Positions 25,291 to 36,990 of a stretch of DNA of 64,000 bases are shown piece after piece. This DNA comes from Sipunculus nudus (Eukaryota; Annelida; Sipuncula; Golfingiida; Sipunculidae). The notes under the pieces were generated by a model that saw only the letters and a list, made by a program, of their open reading frames with translations, did not search any database and was not told the origin of the DNA. The stretch spans positions 59,341,953 through 59,405,952 of the forward strand of contig CM049311.1 of assembly GCA_026874595.1 (NCBI GenBank), written 5' to 3'. A program made the position numbers and the translations under genes. Position 1 is the stretch's first letter. Every line of letters begins with the position of its first letter.

Positions 25291-25946
25291 TATATATATA
25301 TATAAATATATATATACATATATATATAATATGTTCTTTATATCTTCTATATCAGACTTTCACCGACATGAAATTGATCCCTCCTAAATATTTATTAGCA
25401 AAACGGAAAGACTATTATACCGTCTCCCAGTAACACAAGATTTAAGGAAGATTCATTATACCTGTACACATGAAAAGCGGCGGGGGAAGTTTAGACGACT
25501 GTTGCTGTAACATGGGATTGACAAACATGCAGAGCTGCTCAGATGGCAGATAATATCACTTTTCCTTTCGCCTTATTGAATATACTGCCACATAACTTTA
25601 CAACACTATACACTATACGATTTTTTACGACATTGCATTGATTTTGCTTAACAACATTGGATCGATTGATAGGTGTACGCCCACATGCACACTGTGGGAG
25701 CAGGACGCTCTCTCTATATATGACGGTTCGTGACATGCGGTTAAATGTTTTATTCTTCAAGTTTCTTATTCGTCAAACATATTCATTTCACGTCAGCAAA
25801 CATCAAATCCTGTTAACAACGTTCATAAAATGATGTTGCGCAATCGTTTAATTCACTACGGCTATGTATCTATAGTATAGATTGGTTTGGAAGACTTCGC
25901 TATATATGCTGCCATACAAAAAAGATTATGAAATAACAAAATAATG

Positions 25947-26008
<62 letters not shown>
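25947..26008. repeat. (TAA)n microsatellite
   Basis: About 20 perfect trinucleotide units. The poly-Ile minus-strand frame across it is an artefact. Confidence 0.95.
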
Positions 26009-26479
26009 CGGTATGTAAGTAGGGAGTAAAGCGCTGCACATATAAGTCATAGGAATAAAAAGAATGCATTGAACAAAAAAAAGTAAAAGAAATATCGAAC
26101 ATTTTTTTCTAAGGTCAACATAGTAGAGACATCGCTATGGTTTTGATGAGATGAGGTGTTTAAGGTAAGATCATAATGTTCCTATATTCCGGACAATGTA
26201 TGTAGGTAGCGCCTCAGGTGTGTCGAGTAGCTGCCTACTCCCAATGACATCCTTTAGCAGTACGTACAGGTACAGTTATTTGCCCACGTCAGTTTGGATT
26301 AAGCGTAGGTCTTCCTACAAACACTGTATTTTTTTATATTTAATTATTAAAACAACGACACACGAACAGTGGTCATGCAATTGAATATAACAATACACAC
26401 AAACAAGCATGTGTTTAATAATTCTCATGTCTAATAATGAAAAGGGGCGGTAATGGTGACCATATATTTATGTACACAC

Positions 26480-26483
<4 letters not shown>

Positions 26484-26538
<55 letters not shown>
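26484..26538. repeat. (AT)n microsatellite
   Basis: About 27 AT dinucleotides following (AC)n. Confidence 0.95.
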
Positions 26539-26540
<2 letters not shown>

Positions 26541-27550
26541 GGATATACCTGTTCTAGTCTTTGTCGGGTACAAGGATGCTGTCATCTTCCTGTAGAGCGG
26601 CGGGGAGGGGGGGGGGGGGGGGGGGAGGCGGGGCAGAAACTGAATCAGGAAGAAGCTTAATGCTCCCATTATCCGGGAACATATGGATGTAGGTTTTCGG
26701 TGTATGTCCTTACATGATACAAATATAACCTCAACAGATCTTTATGCAATTCCACGTAACTGCCAACGGTCTTCCGGCTGAATATGACCGGTTTGACCAA
26801 ATTTAAAACGGGACTCCGGTCTTACGTTCATTCCCCTTTGCCTACTTGGCACTACAATTTGACGATATAAAACATTGCTTTAGAAATCAGTGGTAAGGTG
26901 TACGGAAATACAGAATGAATGTAACGTAGCCACTGCGGAACGGGCAAGCCATGCCGTCGTCAGTGGGGAAACATAGGCGATAATCGAGGTGATTGCCCGA
27001 AACATTTTTTGTTAACAACTTGTATTTTTTACCAATTGCAGTTAGAGACTATTTTTAATGACAAAATTACACTCATTTAATTAGTAAAAAGTGGGGGAGG
27101 GGCATTAAATGGTATGACCCCCCTGAATAAAAAGTCTCCCCTACCGCCGTCTCCCACCTAAATTAAACTATGGCACAAAACTATGCTTTAACTATGGCAC
27201 TAAAATCTACTTTTAAGTGGTGTAGTCTAGTATAGAACTAATGTATACAAGATGTAACCGGAGGAATCGGTAACAGGGTCTGTATACAAATGATGTTTGC
27301 AGGTTCCAAAATAGATGTTTCAGCACACTATCTCTGCCATTGGTTCTGTCCATATATATATGAGTTTTGTCAGGCAAACTTTGATCAAAGTCAACATTAT
27401 AATATAGCATGTGTAGGCCCAGTGAACATCTGATCATGTAGGCTGCCAACATCTATATGATAGACGAGTTTGTCAGTATATTAAAAATACCGGTATTTCT
27501 TTTAAGTTTAAATGTATGCCTTACGAACACAAAGGAATCCCCGCTCTGCA

Positions 27551-28100
27551 TGTAGTCCTACATACTGTGTGGGCGGACGTGTAAACGTCATAACGTAACG
27601 TAGACCTAGTGCTTGGACATTATGCAACGCAACATGTGGGCGTTATAAAGTAGGCCCAGTGCTTGCACACAATGCCACGCTATGTGTGGGCGTTATAAAG
27701 TAGGCCAAGTGCAGGGATATTTTGTCACGTTATGTGTGGGCGTTATTACATAGGCCCAGTGCTTGGATATTATGCCACCCTATGTGGGGGCGTTATAAAG
27801 TAGGCCCAGTGCTTGCACATAATGCCACGCTATGTGTGGGCGTTATAAAGTAGGCCCAGTGCTTGGACATTGTGTCACGTTATGTGTCGGCGTTATAAAG
27901 AAGGCCAAGTACTTGGATATTATGTCACGCTATATGTGGGCGTTATAAAGTTTGCTCTTGCATGGACATTATGTCACTCAATGTGTGGGCGTTATATAAA
28001 GAAGGCCAAGTTCTTAGACATGCCACGCTAAATGTGGGCGTTATAACGTTTGCTCTTGCAGTGCCTTGACATCACGTCTTGCTTTATTGGTGTGTTACAC
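27551..28100. repeat. 50-bp tandem array
   Basis: Roughly ten units of cgttataaagtaggcccagt, gcttggacattatgccacgc and tatgtgtggg. The motif cgttataaag (or its variant) starts at 27641, 27691, 27741, 27791, 27841, 27891 and 27941, a strict 50-bp spacing. Both ends decay. It shares period but not sequence with the array at 53720. Confidence 0.93.
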
Positions 28101-29011
28101 CGTGATATATCAGTGCCTGGAAACCACGCCCTTTTTGTGTGAGCAATGTAACTTTGGCTCATGGGTACTTGGACGTTATTTATTTTGACACCGACGGCGA
28201 CAGGCCACCATGAAAAACGGTCTAGATTATAGAAATTGATCCTTGGATTTCTTCTCTGTTGCAGTGTGTGGGCGACATACTTTCTTGCGATTTACCCTGG
28301 ATATAAAATGAGAGACTTGAAACACCTGCCAGTCGTGTTTTATATATATATATTATTATTATATAATTATTGCCACGACCAACACCCTAAGCCATAAATG
28401 CTGTTACTTTCCTAAAAGATCATAAAATATATGTTAATTCATACAGCATAATTGGCTCAAAACTTTCCTATGGCAGTTCTCATTTAGCGAAATTTTAATA
28501 TATACACTTACATAATTATTTTTTTTTTTCACAAAATAAGAGTGTCTTGCTGTAAACAATGTTAAATAACATTTTGATATTCTTCAGATTTCCTCTGTTG
28601 ATAGTATATAGTGTGAAGAAATGATTTGACGAGGTTTCCTTGAGCATTTCAGGCCTGTGTTCCCCGACTTAATGTTCCTTCATCACGAATCTTGCCTCAG
28701 CCAAGTGCTCTGACGGACGGGGAATAAAGGTAGGCAGAGAAAAGTTGTATATACTACAAAGTACTTGTATACTGAGAGCGGCTTGTAATGGCCTTGGGGA
28801 GCCAGCTGTAGCTGTAGTAAACGGAGAACAGAACTGGGCTGAGACTTATCAGCGTCGTCCCAAGGCCTGCAGTTCCCTTTGCTTGCTGACCAGAGGGATC
28901 CGATTTGACCCCAGGTGTTTTGATCCCACCTGTTATGTCTTGGAGCATGGTTATTTGTGTAACATGTAATCTGTGATCCACAGGCCGAACGTAACACCGT
29001 TTACATTTACA
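28101..29011. other. Mostly unique DNA with a GC-richer block
   Basis: The block 28683-28997 is GC-richer than its surroundings and open in several frames on both strands (104 codons minus, 74 plus). None has a recognisable domain or convincing splice sites, so I do not call a gene. Confidence 0.35.
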
Positions 29012-29455
29012 TTATTTAGTTTTATATGCAGAGGCTCTTTTAAGCAAGCAGTTGCAGTAATCTAAGTGACTGTGCACGAGTACGTGGTTTAGAATTTGTC
29101 AGGCCTCCGGTGTCAGAAATTTTCGAACGGATCTAATACAGTGTAAACTGCGGGTAGCAACTTTACACTTTGACATAATATGTTTATCAAACTTTAGTTG
29201 TGCATCAAGCCTTACACCAAGATATTTCACATCATTTACACATCTGATGGTCTCATTACCTACACAAATATAATCGTGACTGAGCTTAGATATAGTTGTT
29301 GCTTGGAGCCAAGTATAATATATATTCTGTTTAAGAGTCACTCATCTTTACTTTAAACTCCGACATCCATTGCATGATATCTGAAAGGCATCTCTTCGGT
29401 AGTCAGTCCAGTCAGACCACCCTTTAAGAAAGTTTGGTATCTGTCATTAGATCAT
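29012..29455 (-). pseudogene. Decayed LINE reverse transcriptase fragment (CR1/L2-like)
   Basis: Minus-strand remnant of the C-terminal part of a non-LTR retrotransposon reverse transcriptase, the enzyme that copies LINE RNA into the genome. In order I can read a degraded YADD-type block (DTKLS), then CLSDIMQWMSEFK, TEYILYLAPSNN, VKYLGVRLDAQLKFDKHI, a RSVRKFLTPEA segment and HSHLDYCNCLL. These blocks and the DYCN motif are typical of Jockey-superfamily clades such as CR1 and L2. They lie in different frames with internal stops (after MSDS and after TPEA), so the copy is dead. No endonuclease domain or full 3' end is visible, consistent with a truncated old insertion. Confidence 0.8.
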
Positions 29456-30680
29456 GGGGTACATTCTTAAGCCCGCTTATTTACCCAAGTTTGGTCTTTC
29501 AGACCATTTTAGACTTTATGAACCTATCATTTATCGTAAAAAAAATGGTTGAATCAAATTACACATTCTCGCCGGTTAGTATAGCCTATTATCGCCCACA
29601 ATAGATCACCAATAATTTTGGTTGGGTGCCGCGTACTGAAGGATATTTTTGATCCAACATGACCGTGGGCCACGGATTAAGCTTCACTCACACCCAATCA
29701 GCCGATTTAAACCAGATTACTGAGATGCCGGCTACACCTCTCTACTCACGACAAATGTAGTCATTTTTTACATTCTTTCAAAATGAGCCAACCAGTAGTG
29801 GTTACATATACTATCATCACTGATGATTGTGATTTCCCTTACCCCTCCTGTATTGATCATGCATTACTTATAAATAATGCTTTTTTAAATATATATTCAT
29901 CAGAAATCCATTCATCAATACATAATCCCACTGCTGCTATATTTGTAAGTATAAAAAGAATTTTTATCGGTCTTGCAACAGTAATTACATGCATATACTA
30001 AGAATGACCTTTCCCGTGTGCTTAAACATCGTTTGTCTCAGTTATAACTAATATTAGCATAATAATCGCACAGTCTTCTTAAAATAAATCTACGTAACAC
30101 GGCATGGCTGGATGTTCAGACGAAAAGAATTATCCTGGTCAACATTTCATTCCTTGCAGGCAGTATTAAAAGAAGAAAAATAATCTATATTAAAAGTCAG
30201 CCTACCACCAGCTCGTCGATTAGATTAGTCGGACCCATACACGTGAGGGTGCTATACCAGCCCAGTTGGTTAAAACTCCGGCAAAACATATAGGCTGCAG
30301 AAATCTTTGAAAATTTCAAGGATTTTACCGGACAAATCGGTAGATGGAATGTCGGAAGCGAAATAACCTGCCGATTATTATTCTTTCTTTCGTTATTTAT
30401 GACGATATAAGCAAACCAGAAGTGACCAAAATGGCTGGAATATGTGTGGTAATGTGCATGCTGATTCGGTCGGTATGTAGCCATAAGTTTGCCTGCTAGA
30501 CTTCAATGTTACTTGCAGATTGTTTTTTTCCGGCTGATAAAATAAAATTTGCAAAAAAAAAAAAAAATGAATCAATCAGGGAGAGCTTAATCGACTCCAT
30601 GCAATTCGGATGACCCCGATTTGTGAACATCTGATTTAATGTTCACATGTTGGTTTTTAAGCGAGCGGTAATTAAATCGC
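29456..30680. other. AT-rich unique DNA, no gene seen
   Basis: Short open frames on both strands lack domains or splice support. Confidence 0.5.
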
Positions 30681-30890
30681 ATGTCATCCTTGTCAGGCGA
30701 ACGACGGATTTTTTTTCTAATTTCACAATTGAAGGTCTTTACCTATTCTCATGTCATGAAAAATCGTTATTGGATTGGTGGATTTGTATATAAAAATGGG
30801 GCCAGTCTCTCACATGAAAGACAGCCTAATTCCAATAAAACTGATTGTGTGCCTCTAATTATATCTTGCATGGTAGATAATATATTATAA
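30681..30890 (+). pseudogene. Possible C-type-lectin-like domain remnant
   Basis: A 69-codon frame contains YWIGG at residues 30-34, QPNSNKTDCV at 48-57 and a second Cys at 63. A WIG block, a QPN triplet and a nearby Cys pair occur in this order in C-type lectin-like domains, where QPN/EPN residues help bind calcium and sugar. The spacing from WIG to QPN is only 17 residues, shorter than the usual ~25-30, and the N-terminal half of the fold is absent. It is therefore either a damaged single exon or a chance resemblance. Confidence 0.25.
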
Positions 30891-31068
30891 TATATCATGA
30901 TGCATAATAATATAATATGCTAGTGGATTTATATTATATTAAATGAAATTCAGTGATCATCTGGAAAATTGCAGGAAGACCTTGTTTATCACTGTATCTG
31001 AATAAGAAATTCAGAAGCCAATGTAAGATGTCTAGGAACTAGATAGGATTAACCCGCGTGTGTTACAG

Positions 31069-31234
31069 AGGTATCAGGTTTGCCAGATGCAGCCCTGCCG
31101 GTAGTGAAAGCCCTGCTGGTAAACACCAAGGATTCCCAGTTCTCCCCGGGAGCGACAGGCCGTGCTACGAAGAGGTGAAAGCTTATTATCACTTTAAGTC
31201 CATCATCCCCGCCATGGTTAGTCTATGGCGTTAA
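31069..31234 (+). CDS. Candidate exon, unidentified
   Basis: Follows an acceptor-like gtgtgttacag (AG at 31067-31068) and stays open for 54 codons to TAA at 31232. It is GC-richer than its flanks and reads as a plausible protein (GIRFARCSPAGSE, PCYEEVKAYYHF). An in-frame donor GAG|GTGAAA at 31175 would make it an internal exon. The family is not recognised and the polypyrimidine tract is poor. Confidence 0.2.
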
Positions 31235-32845
31235 AGTGGGCCGCCTTACAAATTGCCCGTCCTTTTAAATTAGCAGACCAAGTCCGGTCAGATGTTTTGG
31301 AATTTTATTGTACATTTTCAGCTTATGCTGGTGTTCGATTCCATGGACATGCAGAGAGTATAAATATAGTTAAAAATCACATGATTGAGACCGAGAATTT
31401 TACACCCGTAATGGAATATCGTACTTGATGTATTATTGATTTCTTGACCCGTCAGTAGTGAGTGGCCGACTCGGGTGACCTTTACCTCTGACCTTAAGGT
31501 CAGTGACCGACACTAAAACAGAGGCCTCTGACCTTTCTAAAGCCATCACCATAGTTACTCGCTCAACCATTTGAGCAGTACTTTGTCTTGCGCCTTTTGG
31601 CTTTGTACGCAACAAGTTGAAACTGCGTTCATGTATGCGTGATTGTTGTTGTAAATACACTTACTTAGAATTTGTTATGTTTCGGTATTATTTATCTATT
31701 CTCTTCAAAGGAGTCCAATGTTAAGACCTTATATACTTTATGTACATTAAACATGGACAATTATGATAAGTTATGAGTACAGAAGACTTTGTGCATGAAT
31801 AATAACCCCCAGGACGCCAGTGTAGAACGGTTCTGTCAGACTGTAAAGCCCATTTGTGACTTGTCACATCGCATGGATTCACACAGTGGGGTCAATTTAT
31901 CTTCCGGGGGGGGGGGGGGGGTACTCGCAGACATATATACACACACACACTGTCACACAACTAGAATTGTGAACGACCAGGTTCTTTTAACTGTCAAACC
32001 ACCTGGCTGAACCTCATGCATAGGTACACTCCAACAGATAAATAAGACATGGGTTAAAAAAACCAAATCAATACAATAAAGCCCGGCTCACCGTTAGTTC
32101 GCGTTGCGTTCACAGTACAATCAGTCAACCTTTAGATACACAATGCTTCGAACACCAACAATCGTTCGCTGGCATACTTGTTTAATTCTCGAGGCACAGT
32201 TCACACAACACTCACTAATTAGCGCACAGGCGATTCTATCTTGACATGGAGTCAATGTCTTTCACAGCTGATGTCTCCTGGAATCATCCAGCTCTAGGTA
32301 ATCGAACATGCTTCCACACAGCGATATCCAGCACCTTCACAATTACGCGTCTAAATAATGTTCTCGGGCTGTTACAGGAATCGCTCACAAAATGTGTAAT
32401 TTCGCCGGATTACCAGTCCGTCGGCAAAAGCGATACTCGCTCTGACGTCCTTTACAGAGAAATCTACGCTTATAGACATCATTCCATCAGCTGTCTAAAC
32501 TCTGATGCACGCAGACCTGCCCCGGGACTGCAGATATCATTAGGCTACACGAAAAGGCGCGCTGATTGATCACTTGTAACGAACATATTCTTAATCACGA
32601 TTTATATCTACTTGCTGACGTCACAGGACCTGATCGTCTCCAGGCAAATCACTACTCCCTATTTTTCCGACTGCCTATTATTACATATAGGTAGACATTG
32701 ACACGCCTCTAGAAACAAGCCCTGAGAAAAGCAAACTCAACAGGTGCTGATCCTCTAAAATCTTCAACAAACAGTCGTTACTATAGAGACCGACATGAAA
32801 TACATGTATTTCATATGCAATATATAAATATTATTCCTTGACTAA
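31235..32845. other. Unique DNA, no gene seen
   Basis: Has a 16-G run at 31906-31921 followed by (AC)n. A 107-codon plus frame at 32246-32569 is the longest outside repeats here, but shows no domain and no splice context. Confidence 0.45.
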
Positions 32846-32929
32846 CAGGAGGATGATAACATTGGCCATCCCCCTTGCTAACAAGTGGAGGGGGGGGGGG
32901 GTATATACCCCTTTATATTGACGCCCCTG
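32846..32929 (+). repeat. Family Y MITE-like element
   Basis: caggaggatgataacattgg, then ccatccccc, a G run, tatataccc and terminal tattgacgcccctg, the same order as at 13384-13514. Confidence 0.7.
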
Positions 32930-33457
32930 GATGCACAACCCTTTCACGCTGAGACCTGATAAAGAAATTAAAAAAAAAAAATTTACTATGCATTATTAAT
33001 ATTTAAGGGTCAAGTGATGGATGAACCCATGTACTGCACACTTCTGGAACAGCTCATCCGACTCCGTTATGATCTTTCGCGGTGCCGCCCGTGCTAATGG
33101 ATAAGCAATGTCGGGCCTGCTCCTTTTGTTACGATGATGGTCATTGGCTGAGGGTTCTCTCAGGTCAAAGGTCAGGGAAAGAAGGAAAGAAATAAATAAG
33201 ACGTCATGCTGTCGCATAAAAAATGGCGCTACACATGAGTGACTTCACGGTTCACTGCATGGTGCAATGCTCGTTTGGTTAATGTGAACATAAGTTTTTT
33301 TTTATTCTGATTCTATTTTTGCTGTAGCTTACGACAGTCGTGCACTTTGTTTGGATTTGGTGACTTTCAGGAGAGACGGTCTTGTATATGGGGACTTTTA
33401 GGCTCATCTCAAGTGTGAACACAGAGCTTGCATGTTAGTCACATCGTCGCTTGTAAG

Positions 33458-33461
<4 letters not shown>
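32930..33461. other. Unique DNA
   Basis: A minus-strand frame at 32996-33217 has a pyrimidine-rich upstream tract and a charged reading, but no consistent splice pair. No gene called. Confidence 0.4.

Positions 33462-33541
<80 letters not shown>
33462..33541. repeat. (AT)n microsatellite
   Basis: About 40 uninterrupted AT dinucleotides. Confidence 0.97.
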
Positions 33542-33542
<1 letters not shown>

Positions 33543-33712
33543 CGTGTCTGGCAGTCTCATTGTAAATCAATTATTTCGGTGCAATGTTTACATACATATG
33601 TTTATGAGGGATCCCCTTTGTTTATATTCACTGCAACGACAATTTAAGATGTGATGTTTATGTATGCATGATGTTATCCTCTGTTTCTATAGCATGATTT
33701 TTTCTATAAATA

Positions 33713-33945
33713 TTAGAGCCCTGCGCGGGCCGTAATTTAATACCCGCACCCGCCCCGCAGAACAAACCTTCAGCCCGCAACCGCCCCGCCCCGCAGCTGT
33801 GAAAACCCGCCCGCTCCGCCCAGCACCTATAAAGAATAAATCGACCCACACCCGCCCCGCAGCATTAGCCTTCAGCATGACCCACCCGCCCCGCATTTTC
33901 ACCGAAATTCCGCACGCATTCACCCCGCAAATATAAACATTAGGG
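33713..33945. repeat. GC-rich degenerate cccgccccgca repeat island
   Basis: Starts ttagagccctgcgcgggccg and continues with about ten irregular cccgcNcccgccccgca blocks separated by short AT-rich spacers. It is a sharp GC island in AT-rich DNA. Minus-strand frames through it are glycine/arginine/cysteine-rich artefacts. I recall similar leading sequence in other invertebrate genomes, but cannot confirm it here. Confidence 0.7.
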
Positions 33946-34097
33946 ACAACCAAAAGGGCAGCAAACTTAAAAAATATGAATAATTTACATATTCATGTAT
34001 TTGTAATGAATGAACATCTGAGTAGAAAGCGTTACCATATTTTGTTGATGGTATGACTTTTCCAGTTTTTTCAGGTAAAGAGAGAGTGTCCACTTAC

Positions 34098-34277
34098 TAA
34101 AATATAATTAATTACTGCCATAAAGGTGGAAATGTCAGTAACTGGGAAACTCTCATCAAATATTTGCAGGAGGTTTTCCTTTGATTTAAAAATACATATC
34201 TGATGTAAATGAACATTTTCACAGAAAGTACACCAGTCATACCAGCCTTGACAACCCGACTCAGTAGGCAATGATGA
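34098..34277 (-). CDS. Candidate internal exon (60 codons), unidentified
   Basis: On the minus strand the segment lies exactly between an acceptor (CTTACCTGCGCAG, AG at 34278-34279) and a consensus donor GTAAGT (34097 downward). It is 180 nt long, phase 0 at both ends and fully open. The peptide has a Cys/His-rich start (GCQGWYDWCTFCENVHLHQIC) followed by an acidic-aromatic stretch (LLQIFDESFPVTDIS). The CxxC and HxHxxxC spacing hints at metal binding, but no family is recognised. The same CAG/GTAAG bases also form a donor on the plus strand (34285), which weakens the acceptor call. No partner exons were found. Confidence 0.3.
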
Positions 34278-35801
34278 CTGCGCAGGTAAGCCTAGTTAAG
34301 TCGTGATACAAGCAATATCGAGGAATGCATCGCAGTGGTCTTCCATCATGTTGAATTCATAATTTGGTAAAAACCATCCATAATCATAACATTATGCTAC
34401 GGATGATTATTTAACACAAGAGAATACATGTGAATTCACAACCGTAACTGAAACCCAGTCTCTATGCATGGTAACGAGTCATTTCCTATATCGCCTGTAA
34501 GTTACCTGTGTCCTGTAACCCGTGCGAGCCATGGTTGTGTTTATGAGGTCATAAATTCAACAAACATGCCCAGGGGTTTACCAATATGCTGAGTTAAAAC
34601 GGAAATTTTCTCGCTCATGTTTGATGTTATCAGGAGGTACACAAAAAATGCTAACGATTGGTCTTGTCTATGTTAATTGACAGTGAACCTGTAGGCCATG
34701 AGGCCTTATAATGCGTTCCCCAGTCCTAGATGTAGTGACACTCTGGTAGGCCAGTAATCTGATCGTATATATATAATGTCAGAGAGTCGATATGACGCTA
34801 CAGTCATACACGCTACGTAAGCGCACAAACCCATACCATAACTGTATATAACCACCGGCAGATTAAATCTAAACCCACTAGTATATACATGTGTAATGTT
34901 ATTCATGCATGTTATTCGGTTTCACTTCTGCACATCCTGCATGGTTATATAGCACGTGTCAACAACAAAAATATACTTTTTATGTAATTGTTAATTACGA
35001 TGACCCAGAGAGAACATACAGATTTTTTTTATTTGTCACGTGTGCTCATGTTAATTAAGCCTCCAACCGGTTGATCATTTTATTTCTAAATCAATATTTT
35101 GCTCAAAGTTTTTCTTTGTGGATAAACTTTTCACCCCCCCCCCCTCCGAGTCCCCCATCGATTGCATTCTTTCCCTTCTGTCCGTAACCCTCTTTGGAAC
35201 ACCCCCCCCCCATACCTTTACCTACCTACCTACACACTCACATACACACAAATATATATATATATAATAATATTATGCAGTGGGCACATTAGGGGTGTGA
35301 TTTGGGAATTTCAGTCGGGTCTGTCCCGGATTCAGTATTTAGTAATCCCTGTCCTAAAACCGCATGGCTGACAGCGTAAACATTGATAAAAAATGTGTCT
35401 TAATGTACTAACACATGATAACAATAGGAAAGATATAAGCAGCCTGTACCCGGTATATTTGCCAACATGTAAGAAACCCAAACAAGTGACGTTCCCCTGA
35501 ATTTACATGCTTACTTCATAAAACGGTTCAGGCACTTAATTAAAAAGGCGTACTGAAACAGCGAAGAGCTAAATGGGCTTTAAATCTAAGGTCAAAACTT
35601 CCTTTCAAGAATTTTGCATAGTGGTAATATGACCATGTATACAATTGCGTTGAAGCAAATAATGTCAATACCGAAAGGTTTAACAGCCTGAGAAAAAAAG
35701 TTTCGTTAATTCATCATGCATGTCACATGCTACGTTTCTGAAGTTTATAAATTAATTCTATGACTTGAAACCTCAGGAAAAAAGCCGTTAAGACCTGCAG
35801 G

Positions 35802-35877
<76 letters not shown>

Positions 35878-36379
35878 TACATGGCTGTAATTAACGGAAG
35901 GAAAGTAGATTGTGTATCTGTCGGAATTCAGACCTGAACTGTGGGATAATGCATGGAACGAAAGAACTGGATGGGCGATGTGATCATGAACTACAGGAAA
36001 ATAAAAGAAAAGAAATAGACGGTTTAACTGTGACACCGGAAGAAAGGACCGGAAGAGTGTACACTTGGTGTTTCATTTATTCTCCCCTTATAAGCGGAAA
36101 ATGGCTTATTTGACTGATGTACACATATGCTTTACAATTAGAAAGGGAAACCAATCATATATGTGAAATGAGGGAAGTATATAAATATATGAAAACCAGG
36201 GCACAACATTTTATAGGAAGCCCGCGATTCGACATTTTATTATTTTCTGCCGGAATTCTTTATAACATGCATGTGCTAGCATGGAAACCAAAATGTATAC
36301 CTGATTCCAGTAGTCACTGGAAATTTATAATACTATATATATAATACTATATATATATTATATTCAACTTAACCATGGA
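34278..36379. other. AT-rich unique DNA
   Basis: No gene seen. Two C runs at about 35134 and 35202, (CTAC)n near 35221 and (AT)n at 35803-35876. Confidence 0.5.
35803..35876. repeat. (AT)n microsatellite
   Basis: About 37 uninterrupted AT dinucleotides. Confidence 0.97.
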
Positions 36380-36990
36380 TCTTTGATCAGGCGTTTCAGA
36401 TTAAGTCTTTGTGCTGAACATGCAGTGAAGGACTCCATACCATCTGAGGCCAAATGGAAGTCTAAATCCAGGCCACTTGAGTCTAAGTACGAACTTAGGT
36501 TCGAGTCCTATTCCCCCTTAAATTCTCAGAGTCTGGGTCATTTGGACCCCGAGTCCAAGTCCTTGTACGAATCCAAAACAAATATTAAATATCCTTAAAC
36601 AGCAATTAAAAATGAAAATTTAAGATTATCATGCACAAGTTTAAAGTTTGTTCACACATGCTTTTACGATAATGGTTAATGATATTTATACCGTCCGATG
36701 TTCAGCAAAGCTTGGTATATATATAGTGTTATTATTTTTTTAATATTCTGTTCGCACTTGAAGATAATTCTTTTAATAATTTTTTTTATTGGACTCGAGT
36801 TGGACTCGGCCTGGTGTCTCGAGTCCTTACCTCCGAGTCCAAGTACAAGTCAGGAAAACATTTGCATTAGCCTAACGGCTATTTTTGTAATCCTGGTTAA
36901 ATAAATATGTTAAAACCAAGTCTGAGCCCAGGACCCTCGAGTCCAAGTCAGAGTCAGAGTCCCTAACAAAGTGGACTCGAGTACGTCAAT
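36380..36990. repeat. Degenerate gagtcc/aagtcc repeat element
   Basis: Two clusters (about 36440-36575 and 36785-36990) of 6-12-bp units such as gagtccaagtcc, ggactcgagt and agtcagagtc. They appear as direct and inverted copies around an AT-rich centre. Non-coding. Confidence 0.65.

Larger units (their letters stand above)
25291..27550. other. Unique DNA with microsatellites and a G run
   Basis: No gene seen. Contains (TAA)n at 25947-26008, (AT)n at 26484-26538 and an ~18-G run ending at about 26625. A possible tiny minus-strand exon at about 26537-26590 (AG|GAAG ATG ... ACAG|GTATAT) is too short to call. Confidence 0.5.
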
